From the NCBI GenBank assembly GCA_016201275.1, contig JACQDB010000026.1, positions 1 through 55,218 of the forward strand: 55,218 bases of DNA, written 5' to 3'. Source of the stretch: Acidobacteriota bacterium (GTDB lineage Bacteria > Acidobacteriota > Blastocatellia > UBA7656). Within the stretch, counting starts at the first letter, position 1; each line of letters begins with the position of its first letter. The translations under genes were made by a program, and so were the position numbers. The notes beneath the pieces are model-generated. The model was not told the DNA's origin and ran no database searches. It saw nothing but the letters and a program-made list of their open reading frames with translations. This document shows, piece by piece, positions 44,354 through 53,531 of the stretch.

Positions 44354-45444
44354 GGTTCAGTGTTGATTGCGGTCGTGGCCGTAACGTGAACCGTGTGACC
44401 ACCAACGCGCCAATCACCAATCAACCCGCCGCCCGGCAGACTTTCAATCGTGCCTTTCAATTCATCACGGCCATCGCCGCCTGCAACATTCGATTTGACT
44501 TCGATGCTGGTCGCGGTCATCGAGCCATCGGTTTGCATAGTGCCTTTGATTTCCACAAAAGCGCCAACCGCGACCGGTCCCAATTCCTGTTCAATGCGGG
44601 TCGTCGCCGTAACGTGAATGGTGCGTCCGCCGACCTGCCAATCACCGACAAAGCCCGATGGAAAACCTTCTATGGTACCTTTGAATTCCATAGGCATAGG
44701 ATCACCACTGCCGCCGCCGCTGCTGCCTTTTACTTCGACAGTGGAAGCGGTGATCGAGCCGTCGCTTTGCGCGGTGCCTTTGACTTCTACTCGTGCGCCA
44801 ACCGTCGCCTGACCATGCTCTTGATCTATGCGCGTGGCAGAGGTGACGTGAATGGTATGATCGGCCACTTGCCAATCACCAACAAGACCGCCGCTTGGCA
44901 GACTTTGAACCACGCCAGTCAATTCGCCAGCATCGTGACTGCCGCCGCCCATGCCGCCGCCGCTGCCACTACCGCCACCCATGCCGCTGCCATCGCCGCT
45001 GCCACTGCTTTTCACTTCAACGGTGGAAGCAGTGATTGAGCCATCGCTTTGCGCGGTGCCTTTGACTTCCACTCGTGCGCCAACCGTCGCCTGACCATGC
45101 TCTTGATCTATGCGCGTGGCAGAGGTGACGTGAATGGTGCGTCCGCCGACCTGCCAATCGCCGACGAGACCGCCGCTGGGCAAGTGCGCGGTGCCTTTGA
45201 CTTCTACTCGTGCGCCAACCGCCGCTTGGCCATGCTCTTGATTGATGCGCGTGGCAGAGGTGACGTGAATGGTATGATCGGCCACACGCCAATCGCCGAC
45301 GAGGCTGCCGCTCGGCAAACTTTGAATTACGCCGGTCAACTCACCAGCGTCATCCTCGCTATCGGCAAAGGTACGAGTAGTTATCACCCCTCCGAAAAAT
45401 AAGACCAATAGCGCTAATATGGTTAAACAAGTTTTTATTTTCAT
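44278..45444 (-). CDS. Secreted DUF5666-type repeat protein, truncated by a frameshift
   Basis: Starting at the ATG after GGAGG, the product has a signal peptide (about 1-27, LLVLFFGGVITTRTFA). It then has four and a half copies of a beta-rich unit of 60-70 residues: LTGVIQSLPSG, GDW.V..HTIHV, then an EHGQAAVGARVEVKGTA block and DGSITASTVEVK. Gly/Ser/Met-rich linkers sit between units. In the fifth unit the frame is lost after INTE and runs on for 17 unrelated residues. An earlier in-frame joint (GTAH then LPSGG) lacks the second half of unit 1. Both joints begin with the same 141-base block. The family resembles DUF5666; function unknown. Confidence 0.72.
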   Translation of the reverse strand: MKIKTCLTILALLVLFFGGVITTRTFADSEDDAGELTGVIQSLPSGSLVGDWRVADHTIHVTSATRINQEHGQAAVGARVEVKGTAHLPSGGLVGDWQVGGRTIHVTSATRIDQEHGQATVGARVEVKGTAQSDGSITASTVEVKSSGSGDGSGMGGGSGSGGGMGGGSHDAGELTGVVQSLPSGGLVGDWQVADHTIHVTSATRIDQEHGQATVGARVEVKGTAQSDGSITASTVEVKGSSGGGSGDPMPMEFKGTIEGFPSGFVGDWQVGGRTIHVTATTRIEQELGPVAVGAFVEIKGTMQTDGSMTATSIEVKSNVAGGDGRDELKGTIESLPGGGLIGDWRVGGHTVHVTATTAINTEPCPAAVSSAIGRSADAPFTSPLPRA

Positions 45445-45760
45445 CGCTGCTTTTTCCTCCGTAAAATTCGCTTCTAAACTAGCAAGAGCAGCGAGCGACG
45501 GGGAAAATACCTGTGCCACAAAAATTAATGTCGAACGGTGGCGAGCGGAAAAATCGCAGCCAAGAACGCCAGATCAGAAGCGCGCCACTGGTGTCGTGGC
45601 AAATAGGCACGGCGCTCCAGTGCACCGCGATGCCACAACCAGTCCTTGCCAACCCCTCCTCCCCGTTTGTGGTAGGCATTCTTTCGAGGTGTCTTTTTTC
45701 ATGGATTTTTACTAGATTGTTATACGCCGACGACCATATCAATACCTAGGAGAATAGAAA

Positions 45761-46945
45761 ATGATAAACCGCTTCACCGCTATATTTTTCACTGCCATCT
45801 TGCTTTTCGCTGCCACCGCCTGCTCAAAGAAAAAAGAGGCACCGACGAGTCTGCCGACTACCACAGGGCAAACCGAAATCAAACCCGATGCGGTCAGCGA
45901 CGCCAATGTCAATATGACGGCGGCTCCCAAGCAATTTCACAAGACCTTCATCGGCACGATGAACGGTAAGCTGGACATAGAGATGACGCTGGAACGTCAG
46001 GGACAGAAAATTACCGGCAGCTATTTTTATACCAACCTCCGCGAGGCCATAGACCTGGAAGGCAGCATTGATAAAGATGGCGTCTGTAAAATCAACGAAA
46101 CGATCAATGACCAAAAAACCGGCGTGTTCAACGGCAAGTTGAACGGCGCGGAAATCAACGGCGTGGTGAGCCTGCGTTTTGACGGCACCTGGGCGAATGC
46201 CAAAGGCGATAAGCCGATGCCGTTTGCGCTGCGCGAGCAGACCTTCAATTTGAGTAACGGCGCGAAACTGGTCACCAAGACGATCAAAGAGGCGAGCAAA
46301 AAAGAGCATTATGATCTTGAAGCCAATTACCCGCAGATTGAAGGCGCAAACACTACGGCGATAACCGCCTTCAACAAAACCGTGTCAACCTTCATCAACG
46401 AGCGCCTGCGCGATTTCAAAAAAGAGACTCCTGATACTGATTTTTACCAGGAGAATCCCGACGCGCCGCCCAGTGGCGTGGTCATCACTCACAACATCCT
46501 GATGGCCAACGATGAAATGATCAGCGTCATCTTTGGCATCTCGACCTTTACCTCCGGTGCGGCGCACCCGAATAACGGCTCGCACACGCTCAACTATGAT
46601 TTGAAAAACAACAAAGAGATTGCCTTGCGCGAATTGTTCACCGCCGGGGCGAATTATCTGCCTACGCTTGCCAGCCTCTGCGCCAAAAGTTTACAGACGA
46701 AGTTGAAGAAGCTTGAGATGAACGACGAGGCCTTGATCGCCGAAGGCACGGCGGCCACGGCAGAGAATTATCAAAGCTGGAATCTGACGCCCAAAGGTTT
46801 GTTGTTTACCTTTGACCCTTATCAAGTCGCCGCCTATGCCGCAGGTCCGCAAGAGGTCTTGATTCCCTACGCCAGTATGAAAACCATCCTCAAAGCCGAC
46901 AGCCCTGCCGGTCAGTTGCTGGCGATGGCAAGCTTGTCGAAATAA
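45761..46945 (+). CDS. Lipoprotein with DUF4163/DUF3298-like (RsiV-like) domain
   Basis: A 394-residue protein with a lipoprotein signal (lipobox AATAC, cysteine at about residue 21) and a low-complexity linker. A beta-rich N-domain (about 55-150: FIGTMNGKLDIEMTLERQGQ) precedes a DUF4163/DUF3298-type module (about 175-390: EANYPQIEGANTTAITAFN, then FTSGAAHPNNGSHTLNYDLK and FTFDPYQVAAYAAGPQEVLI). Relatives include the lysozyme-sensing anti-sigma RsiV and peptidoglycan-associated proteins, but no catalytic role is established. The ATG has GGAG upstream. It is convergent with TonB receptor 2. Confidence 0.82.
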   Translation: MINRFTAIFFTAILLFAATACSKKKEAPTSLPTTTGQTEIKPDAVSDANVNMTAAPKQFHKTFIGTMNGKLDIEMTLERQGQKITGSYFYTNLREAIDLEGSIDKDGVCKINETINDQKTGVFNGKLNGAEINGVVSLRFDGTWANAKGDKPMPFALREQTFNLSNGAKLVTKTIKEASKKEHYDLEANYPQIEGANTTAITAFNKTVSTFINERLRDFKKETPDTDFYQENPDAPPSGVVITHNILMANDEMISVIFGISTFTSGAAHPNNGSHTLNYDLKNNKEIALRELFTAGANYLPTLASLCAKSLQTKLKKLEMNDEALIAEGTAATAENYQSWNLTPKGLLFTFDPYQVAAYAAGPQEVLIPYASMKTILKADSPAGQLLAMASLSK

Positions 46946-46970
46946 GCGGCGCGACCCGGAGGCCCAATAA

Positions 46971-47012
46971 AAAAGCGCGAGAGAAGGTCGCTAGACTTTC
47001 TCTCGCGCTTTT
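46971..47012. terminator. Bidirectional intrinsic terminator
   Basis: A perfect 15-bp stem (aaaagcgcgagagaa at 46971-46985 with 46998-47012) with A and U runs at both ends lies between convergent genes and should stop transcription from both. Confidence 0.92.
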
Positions 47013-47033
47013 GAGGGCAACGGAACTTTCAGT

Positions 47034-50000
47034 TTAGAAGCTGAAGCGTCCGCCGATTTGGAAAGCGCGTGGGCCGCCTGTGCCGAAGTTCTGTCCGGCT
47101 CTGCCCGTAGGTTGACCGAAGCTATTGTCGAGCGTGGTGCTGTACCCTGTGAGGTTCGCTATATTGAAAATATTGAACCCTTCGATAAAGAAATTCGCGG
47201 TGTATCTTTCAGCGAACTTGAAAGCTTTCGAGAAGCGAATATCCTGCGAAATGAAGTTGTCGCCGAAATCAAAATGCGCTGGCAAATTCACCCGCGCAAT
47301 GGTCGCGCCATTTGGCGTTAGCTTGCCGGCAAAATTGGCGTTGAATTCTTGAACGATGCGGATGAAATCGTTTTTACTTACACTACGTCCAAGGCTGTTA
47401 AACTTGATGCCCGGTATAGTGTCGTTGCGCGTTCCATCACCGTTCAAATCCGTGGCGCTGCCAGCCAATTTGGCGTTGAAAGGTTCGCGGCTTGAGTAAT
47501 AAGAGATCAATGAACCTTGTATGCCCCAAGGCAATTCCACCACTCCGCTAATCGTCAAGGTATGTCTGGAACCGGCGGGGAAGGGATTGCCAAACCAGTC
47601 ATTGAGATTTTCGCCGGTGGCGAACTCTGTACGGCTGGCTAAGGCATAGCTGGCGGTTAATTGATAGCGACTCGAGAATCGCTTATCCAATTTCACCAGC
47701 ATGGCTTTGTAGTTGCTGCGCCCGGCGCTTAACGTCACATTGATTGGACCATTGGAGCATTGCGCCGCAGGATTAATGGCGGCGGCACCTACGCATCGTG
47801 GAATGCGCGGACCACCGACACGATCAAATTGATTGAAGTCCTGGTTAGTAATGAGTGAGTGAACACGATTGCGACGCACAAAGTCAACATTCAAAATCAT
47901 GTCTTTGGTGAGTTGACGTTGAACCCCAAAAGTGAACTGTTCCGAGTAGGGTGATTGAAGATTCGGATCAAGTATGCCATTTCCAGACTTGAAGAAATCA
48001 AGTCCAGAGAAGCCTGCTGCGCCTGCCGCTCGCAACCCTGATTGAATGATCGGTCCCTGGGCGTTGTACAACGACAAAAAGTTTGCCGCTGTGAACTTGG
48101 TCGGGATGGTGGTGAAATTGACCGAGGTGCCAAGCGCTGGATTGATTAAGCTGAGTGGCAGAGGAAGACCGGGAATCTGTGGGAAAGCGAAAGTGTTCTG
48201 GAAGTACGCGGTGGGGACGACGGAACGACCATTACCCGCAGGACCGTTGGTAGCGCGTTCTTGCAAGCGCGTCACAAACAGCACGGTGTCGTAGTAGATG
48301 CCGAAGCCGCCGCGAATAACCGTTTTACCTTTGCTGCCCACATCCCAATTGAAGCCTATAGAGGGCGCGATGTTGTTTTTGTCTTTGCCGGGTTTGCCAA
48401 GGTTGCCAAGCAACGGTTTGAGCAATGCCGGTTTAGTCAGGTCGTGATTTGCCAGGTTGGTTTCGTATTGATAGGAAGCGCCGAACAAGAAGGTGAAGTT
48501 CGGACGAATGCGCCACGAATCCTGGGCATAGAAGCGATAGCGGTTGGCTTGTCGGGCGATGCCTTCATTGAATGGCGGTGGTTGTTGCGGATCGCCTATG
48601 CCAACGAATCCTATTGCCAGCGGCAGTTGCAAAATGTCGTTGAGCGTGATGGCTGCACCAGGCGTGGTGAAGGCTGCCGGAAGCGGAATATTCAACGCCG
48701 CAATCAGCCCCGGCTTGGCGGCTGCCGGAATATTGGGGTTGGCGTTGATGGCTGCTGCGACGCCAAAATTTGTGGCGATCACATCATTCGGGTTGTGCAA
48801 AATCAAAAGGCCTGGATCAAGGAATGCCCATTTACCAAAGCCGTAGTCATGCTCAAATTCTCCACCAACTCGTACTCGGTGGGCCCCCTTCTCCCAGCTT
48901 AAATTATCGGTGTACTGCCAACGATTGAGGCGACGGTTTTGTGGTGCATTGGTAGTGTTGCCGAAAGCCAGATTGCTCGACACGATGTTGATATGGTTGC
49001 CTCCCAAACCTATGCAGCCAATCTCCGACGGCGGACATTGCGCGGCGCTGGGCGTCAATTCGTCGTTGGTTATGCGTTGGTAGTTGAAGCGGAAATCGTT
49101 GACCAATTTTTGCGTCAAAATCGTCGTCAACCCGGCTTGCGCGTTATGGTCTCGACTCTTATTGTCGCGCCATCTGGAGGGCAGAATATTGTTGCCATCC
49201 GGGGCTAAGGTCTTGTTGTCATCAAAGCTGTAACGAGAGAACAGAGTATTCTTATCGCTCAGTCTGATGTCGGTTCGCACATTGGCAAGAACACCTTTAT
49301 AGGGGCTTGAAAAATTTGTGTTGAACTGAGTGATGGGAACAAAAGCACCGGCGGCAGGATTAAATTGATTAAATCCGGTCACCACATTTGAGACGATAGC
49401 ATTTTGATTCAACCACTCAATGTTGCCAAAGAAGAAAGCTTTGTCTTTCTTGATTGGACCGCCGACGGAGCCACCGTACTGATAGCGCCGGAAAGCCGGA
49501 TCGAAGGTTTTGCTAGGTTTATTCAAAGTGGGAATCGCCGCCAACTTGTCGTCGCGGAAATAGAGAAAGCCGCTGCCGTGCAGATCATTGCTTCCGGTGC
49601 GCGTCACAATGTTGATAGCGCCTACCGAAGTGACGCCGGTTGACAGATCAAAATTGTATGTGGAGATTTGGAATTCTTGCACGGTTTCGGTAGAGAAGTT
49701 TTGCGCTGCGCCACCGCACACCGGGTCAACGATGCTGCCGCCATCAACCGTCAATCTGGTCAAAGCGGAGTCGGCTCCACCTATAGAAACATTGAACAGA
49801 TTGTTTTGCGCTCCGGGATTCTTCGTAATAACGGAAACGCCTGGCTCAAGTGCTGCCAGTTGCAGGAAGTTGCGTCCGTTGAGCGGCAAGGCTTCAATCT
49901 TTTTCTGATTGATAACCCCGGCAACGGCGGCGCTTTCTTTTTCTAGTGTGGCCGTGCCGGCCACAATGTCCACGACTTCGCCTTTGCCGCCGACCTTTAA

Positions 50001-50333
50001 GCTGACATCACCGGTGGTCGAGGTGCCTACGGATACGGTGACGGGAAGATTGGTGGTAGCAAAGCCTTCAGCCGTGATGCTGATTTCATATTCGCCGGGT
50101 AAGAGATTGGCTACGGTGTAGAGACCGTCGCCGCCGGTGTCGGCGTTTCGTACCTCGCCGGTGGCCTTATTCTTTACGGTGATTTTTGCGTTGGTAACCA
50201 CCGCGCCCTGCGGGTCGGTGACCACGCCTCGGATCGAACCTGTGGGGTTCTGCGCCAAGGCCGGTAAAGCGGTATTCAATACCAGCGCGAGAATGGTTAG
50301 CGCCAGAAACAAGCCCTTGAACTTTTTACGCAT
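47034..50333 (-). CDS. Oar-like TonB-dependent outer-membrane receptor 2
   Basis: This 1099-residue protein has the same plan as receptor 1. A signal peptide (1-27) leads to a carboxypeptidase-regulatory-like module (about 30-120: GSIRGVVTDPQGAVVTNAKI and NLLPGEYEISITAEGF). A plug (about 130-240) and a large barrel ending in QIGGRFSF follow. Similarity to receptor 1 is moderate, so they are paralogues and not a recent duplication. Substrate unknown. The ATG is preceded by AAAGGAGA, and the 560-base upstream gap should contain its promoter. Confidence 0.9.
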   Translation of the reverse strand: MRKKFKGLFLALTILALVLNTALPALAQNPTGSIRGVVTDPQGAVVTNAKITVKNKATGEVRNADTGGDGLYTVANLLPGEYEISITAEGFATTNLPVTVSVGTSTTGDVSLKVGGKGEVVDIVAGTATLEKESAAVAGVINQKKIEALPLNGRNFLQLAALEPGVSVITKNPGAQNNLFNVSIGGADSALTRLTVDGGSIVDPVCGGAAQNFSTETVQEFQISTYNFDLSTGVTSVGAINIVTRTGSNDLHGSGFLYFRDDKLAAIPTLNKPSKTFDPAFRRYQYGGSVGGPIKKDKAFFFGNIEWLNQNAIVSNVVTGFNQFNPAAGAFVPITQFNTNFSSPYKGVLANVRTDIRLSDKNTLFSRYSFDDNKTLAPDGNNILPSRWRDNKSRDHNAQAGLTTILTQKLVNDFRFNYQRITNDELTPSAAQCPPSEIGCIGLGGNHINIVSSNLAFGNTTNAPQNRRLNRWQYTDNLSWEKGAHRVRVGGEFEHDYGFGKWAFLDPGLLILHNPNDVIATNFGVAAAINANPNIPAAAKPGLIAALNIPLPAAFTTPGAAITLNDILQLPLAIGFVGIGDPQQPPPFNEGIARQANRYRFYAQDSWRIRPNFTFLFGASYQYETNLANHDLTKPALLKPLLGNLGKPGKDKNNIAPSIGFNWDVGSKGKTVIRGGFGIYYDTVLFVTRLQERATNGPAGNGRSVVPTAYFQNTFAFPQIPGLPLPLSLINPALGTSVNFTTIPTKFTAANFLSLYNAQGPIIQSGLRAAGAAGFSGLDFFKSGNGILDPNLQSPYSEQFTFGVQRQLTKDMILNVDFVRRNRVHSLITNQDFNQFDRVGGPRIPRCVGAAAINPAAQCSNGPINVTLSAGRSNYKAMLVKLDKRFSSRYQLTASYALASRTEFATGENLNDWFGNPFPAGSRHTLTISGVVELPWGIQGSLISYYSSREPFNAKLAGSATDLNGDGTRNDTIPGIKFNSLGRSVSKNDFIRIVQEFNANFAGKLTPNGATIARVNLPAHFDFGDNFISQDIRFSKAFKFAERYTANFFIEGFNIFNIANLTGYSTTLDNSFGQPTGRAGQNFGTGGPRAFQIGGRFSF

Positions 50334-50896
50334 AGTCTAAGTCTCCTTTCAACTCCTATGAGCGGGTAGGGTTTTCCAGCTTTATACAAGCTGTTCATTG
50401 CCTGCCTCTTGAAAACTTCGACTCGCAGACGAGGCAGATAACGCTGCGAGCCCTCATGAATCAAAACACATAAGGCCGAGAACTATTGACACCAAGTCCA
50501 AGCGATACATTCTACTTTTATCAATGACGATTTATGTCTTTTACTACAGAGAAAAATAAGAGAGCGATCAAACGGCGATAATCATGTTTTTTTCCCGGTG
50601 GATTGTCAAGCCGTTTTCATCATGGGCGAAAGTCCGTGCGACTCGCCAAAGCCCTACCTACAAGGCGCTTTCCCAGTTCTCTCTCGTCGAAAGAACGTGA
50701 AGAGATGAACAACTTTGTCGGCGAAAACCTGAAGTGCAAGTGAGCTTTTGCTCCCGAAAACTGAGCCATTATTCAAAGGCCTGAAGACCAATCAATGGCC
50801 TGCCAGCTTTACCCCTCACACCAGCCCTCGTATTCGGACTATCTGGCTTACCCATATTTTGTAGAAGGCGAGAATCCCAAAAGCCTATTTCCCCAT
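50334..50896. other. 560-base intergenic region upstream of TonB receptor 2
   Basis: It has an AT-rich central part (about 50490-50600) that could hold the receptor promoter and a small hairpin (cagctt/aagctg near 50380). No gene is convincing; a plus-strand frame from 50795 is antisense to the lyase gene. Confidence 0.45.
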
Positions 50897-52000
50897 TCAC
50901 GGATTGGCGATTTCTTGCACCCCCAACTCGGCGGCCAAAGCTTCTTCTATGCGCCCCATCGCATAGGCCAGTTTCAAGGTGCGGCGATGAATGCGGTCAG
51001 TAGCGCGGTCGGCCATCTTGCCGGCGATCATGGTTGCGCCCACGCCCGCTTTTTCGGCCTGCAAAAAAGTTCGCACCTCGTCTATGGCCTGTTGAATTTC
51101 CGCCTCCGGCAAGTGAAACATCTCAACTGCAAGCTGAGTCTGTTCAGGAATCCCCGTCCACTTGCCAACGAAACCATAATCAAGCGCCAAGCGCGCATCG
51201 CGGCGAAACTCTTCGATAGCAGCAAGGCGCTCGGCCTCGCTCTTATTCTTGGTCGGATAATTCGTCGTCATTTCGGCAATCGCCGGAAGGCCCACAGCCG
51301 CAGCGGCCTTGACGATGCGCCCACGCAATTGAGCAATGAGCGGATGATCGGCGCGATACGTTCCGGCGCGCAATCCCAGGCTCGCCCAATAATCATAGGT
51401 TCCCAAAATCAATCCGACTAAGCGTGTTGAGGCTTGGGCAATTTCAAAGACGTTGGCCTCGGCCATGGCCGATTCAATCAGCACTTCGATTTTTATCTGC
51501 CCAACTTTGAGGCCGAGTTTTTTTTCGAGCGCCGCCAGCGTCGCATCTATGGCGCGCACTTCTTCGGCGCTTTCAATTTTTGGATAAATCAAACCGTCGA
51601 GATGCGCCCCCGCCTGTTCGACAATCACTGCTATGTCTTCGTGCGCCGGGTCGAGTTCCAGGCCACGCGGACGAAAAAAGCGCAGCCGCTTTCCCCAATC
51701 CAGTTCCCGAAAAGCGCGTATGATATTGGCGCGTCCCTGTTCAAGCTGTTCTTGATTATCACGCGGAATGGAGTCTTCCAAATCGAGCATAACAAGATTC
51801 GCCTGCGATTTGGTGGCCGCGCCTACGACATATTTCCACACCGTAGCCGGACAAGTCAGATGCGCCATTTGCACATAATATTTCGCCTCAAGCTCGATGA
51901 TTCGGGTGTTGTAGTTTTTGAGTATCGGCGCATTTCTCGCCTTCGCCGCTTGGGTAATTTCGCCATCAGGCGTTGCATTTGTAATTGAGTGTTGTTCCAT
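50897..52000 (-). CDS. CitE-like HpcH/HpaI aldolase/citrate lyase family protein
   Basis: A TIM-barrel lyase of the citrate-lyase beta/malyl-CoA lyase group. MLDLEDSIPRDNQ (metal-binding acids) is followed by FFRPRGLELDPAHEDI, LDGLIYPKIESAEEV, IKIEVLIESAMAEAN and LILGTYDYWASLG. The ATG at 52000 (367 residues) has GGGAG upstream; 24 further codons are open to 52072. It probably cleaves or forms a beta-hydroxyacyl-CoA or malate-type bond, but the substrate cannot be named. It is the last gene of the minus-strand run begun by the ATPase and TPR genes and is more GC-rich than they are. Confidence 0.8.
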   Translation of the reverse strand: MEQHSITNATPDGEITQAAKARNAPILKNYNTRIIELEAKYYVQMAHLTCPATVWKYVVGAATKSQANLVMLDLEDSIPRDNQEQLEQGRANIIRAFRELDWGKRLRFFRPRGLELDPAHEDIAVIVEQAGAHLDGLIYPKIESAEEVRAIDATLAALEKKLGLKVGQIKIEVLIESAMAEANVFEIAQASTRLVGLILGTYDYWASLGLRAGTYRADHPLIAQLRGRIVKAAAAVGLPAIAEMTTNYPTKNKSEAERLAAIEEFRRDARLALDYGFVGKWTGIPEQTQLAVEMFHLPEAEIQQAIDEVRTFLQAEKAGVGATMIAGKMADRATDRIHRRTLKLAYAMGRIEEALAAELGVQEIANP

Positions 52001-52074
52001 AGTCTCCCATCGCCCAAGGGAAATATATTTGAATGTTTCTATTGAAATTCTGCCATTGGGATTTGAAGGCATTA

Positions 52075-53526
52075 TTACTGAATTGAGGCTTCAAGCTGAG
52101 AGCGTTGCATTTTGATTTCTTCTAAAACTTCCTTTGCCTCTATCAATCTTCGTTCATTTTCAGTCTTCTCTAAAATTGCGACGGCCTGTTCAGCCAACGC
52201 TAAAGCCTGTTTAATATCTCCATTATCAAAATGGAGCATAGCCAGATATTTCAGAGCCAGACCTTGCTCGACAAGGTTTCCGGTTTCCTCGAAAATTCTA
52301 AGACTCTGTTGGTGTATGGCTTCGGCCTCTTCCAATCGCCCTTGCCCGTAGTATGTTAGGCCAAGCGCGTCAAGGGTTCTTCCCTCATTGATTCGATCTC
52401 CAAACTGTCTATAAATTTCCAAGCTTTGTTGGAATAGTTTTTCTGCCTCTGGCCAGTTTTCCTGATCGCTTCGAATCATTGCAAGATTACCGAGGGTATA
52501 AGCTTCACCAACACGGTCAGAGTTTTGGCGGAAAAGTTTCAGGCTTCGACAATATGCGGATTCTGCTTCTGCTTCTTTACCTTGTTGAAAATAGATATTC
52601 CCCAAGCTATTTAATATATTTGCTTCTAAGATTTGATTGCCAATTTTGCGTGAAAGCTCTAAGGCTTTTTGAGAAATATATTCCGCTTCTTCCCATCGTC
52701 CCTGATCCGTATAAAGCGAAGCAAGCGCATCTAATGCGCTACTTTCCAATCCATCATCATTTAATCTTTGTGCAATATAGATTGCTTGTTGAAGGTGATC
52801 CTGTGCAGAGGAATAGTCTCCCAAAGAGGCATACAAAAGCCCCAGTCGAATATGCAACCCAAACTCGCTATGATATTCACGCCGTTCATCGGGGAATTTT
52901 TTATAATCAGCGAGCAAGCCTTTAATGGTTTGGATTCGCTCCAGCTTTTCATCGTAAGTCAGGTTGAAATTTGCATTCACATCACCTCTCATCAGTGAAT
53001 GCGCCAAACTGCGTGTGTCCTCAATTTTAGGCGTAAAGAAAAACACGCCGGAACGCACCGAAAAAAAATCAGGTGCGCCTTGAATGATGGCGGTTAAAAC
53101 ATACTCTGGCACCCACAACACCAGCGGACAACGGACGACCTTTGAAAACGAATTGCGCGAGGCGTTGAGATTGGCGACTACTGGCGTTTTGTCAGCTTTG
53201 GCAGCGACTGGCAATGAATATTCCAGACCGGAAACAAAGACAGCTTGCGGCGGCGGGTCGGCTATCTTCCCGCGCAGTTCATCCAGCAGATGATGGATGG
53301 GTTGATTGAAATGAATCTCTTGAATGTGGAATTGCGGCAGCGCCGTTTTGATTGCGGCTATTAAGTGGGCGCGCTGTTTCGGTTGATTGCATTTCGCCAA
53401 CAGCAGCGAGAAGCCTTTCGCCAATGTCAGCGTCGTCTGTAGCGCCTGCAACTCTTCCTCTGCGCCCGGCTCTGGCGGATTAAACGGGTCGAATATTTCT
53501 TCAACCAGTGTTTGCTCGTTGCTCAT
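52075..53526 (-). CDS. TPR protein paired with a P-loop ATPase
   Basis: A 483-residue cytoplasmic protein. The N-terminal 190 residues (QTTLTLAKGFSLLLAKCNQ, then PPPQAVFVSGLEYSLP and CPLVLWVPEYVLTAIIQGAP) look like a degenerate P-loop fold without Walker residues, a module I have seen in front of TPRs in cyanobacterial-type signalling proteins. From about 225 there are six TPR units of about 40 residues (for example SALDALASLYTDQGRWEEAE), which bind other proteins. It starts five bases after the ATPase stop, so the two are coupled. The gene is clearly AT-rich compared with its surroundings, suggesting horizontal transfer. Confidence 0.75.
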   Translation of the reverse strand: MSNEQTLVEEIFDPFNPPEPGAEEELQALQTTLTLAKGFSLLLAKCNQPKQRAHLIAAIKTALPQFHIQEIHFNQPIHHLLDELRGKIADPPPQAVFVSGLEYSLPVAAKADKTPVVANLNASRNSFSKVVRCPLVLWVPEYVLTAIIQGAPDFFSVRSGVFFFTPKIEDTRSLAHSLMRGDVNANFNLTYDEKLERIQTIKGLLADYKKFPDERREYHSEFGLHIRLGLLYASLGDYSSAQDHLQQAIYIAQRLNDDGLESSALDALASLYTDQGRWEEAEYISQKALELSRKIGNQILEANILNSLGNIYFQQGKEAEAESAYCRSLKLFRQNSDRVGEAYTLGNLAMIRSDQENWPEAEKLFQQSLEIYRQFGDRINEGRTLDALGLTYYGQGRLEEAEAIHQQSLRIFEETGNLVEQGLALKYLAMLHFDNGDIKQALALAEQAVAILEKTENERRLIEAKEVLEEIKMQRSQLEASIQ

Positions 53527-53531
53527 TTCGC

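Noticed and set aside
50795-51421. 208-codon plus-strand ORF
   Set aside because: Antisense to the CitE-like lyase gene and lacks any protein signature.
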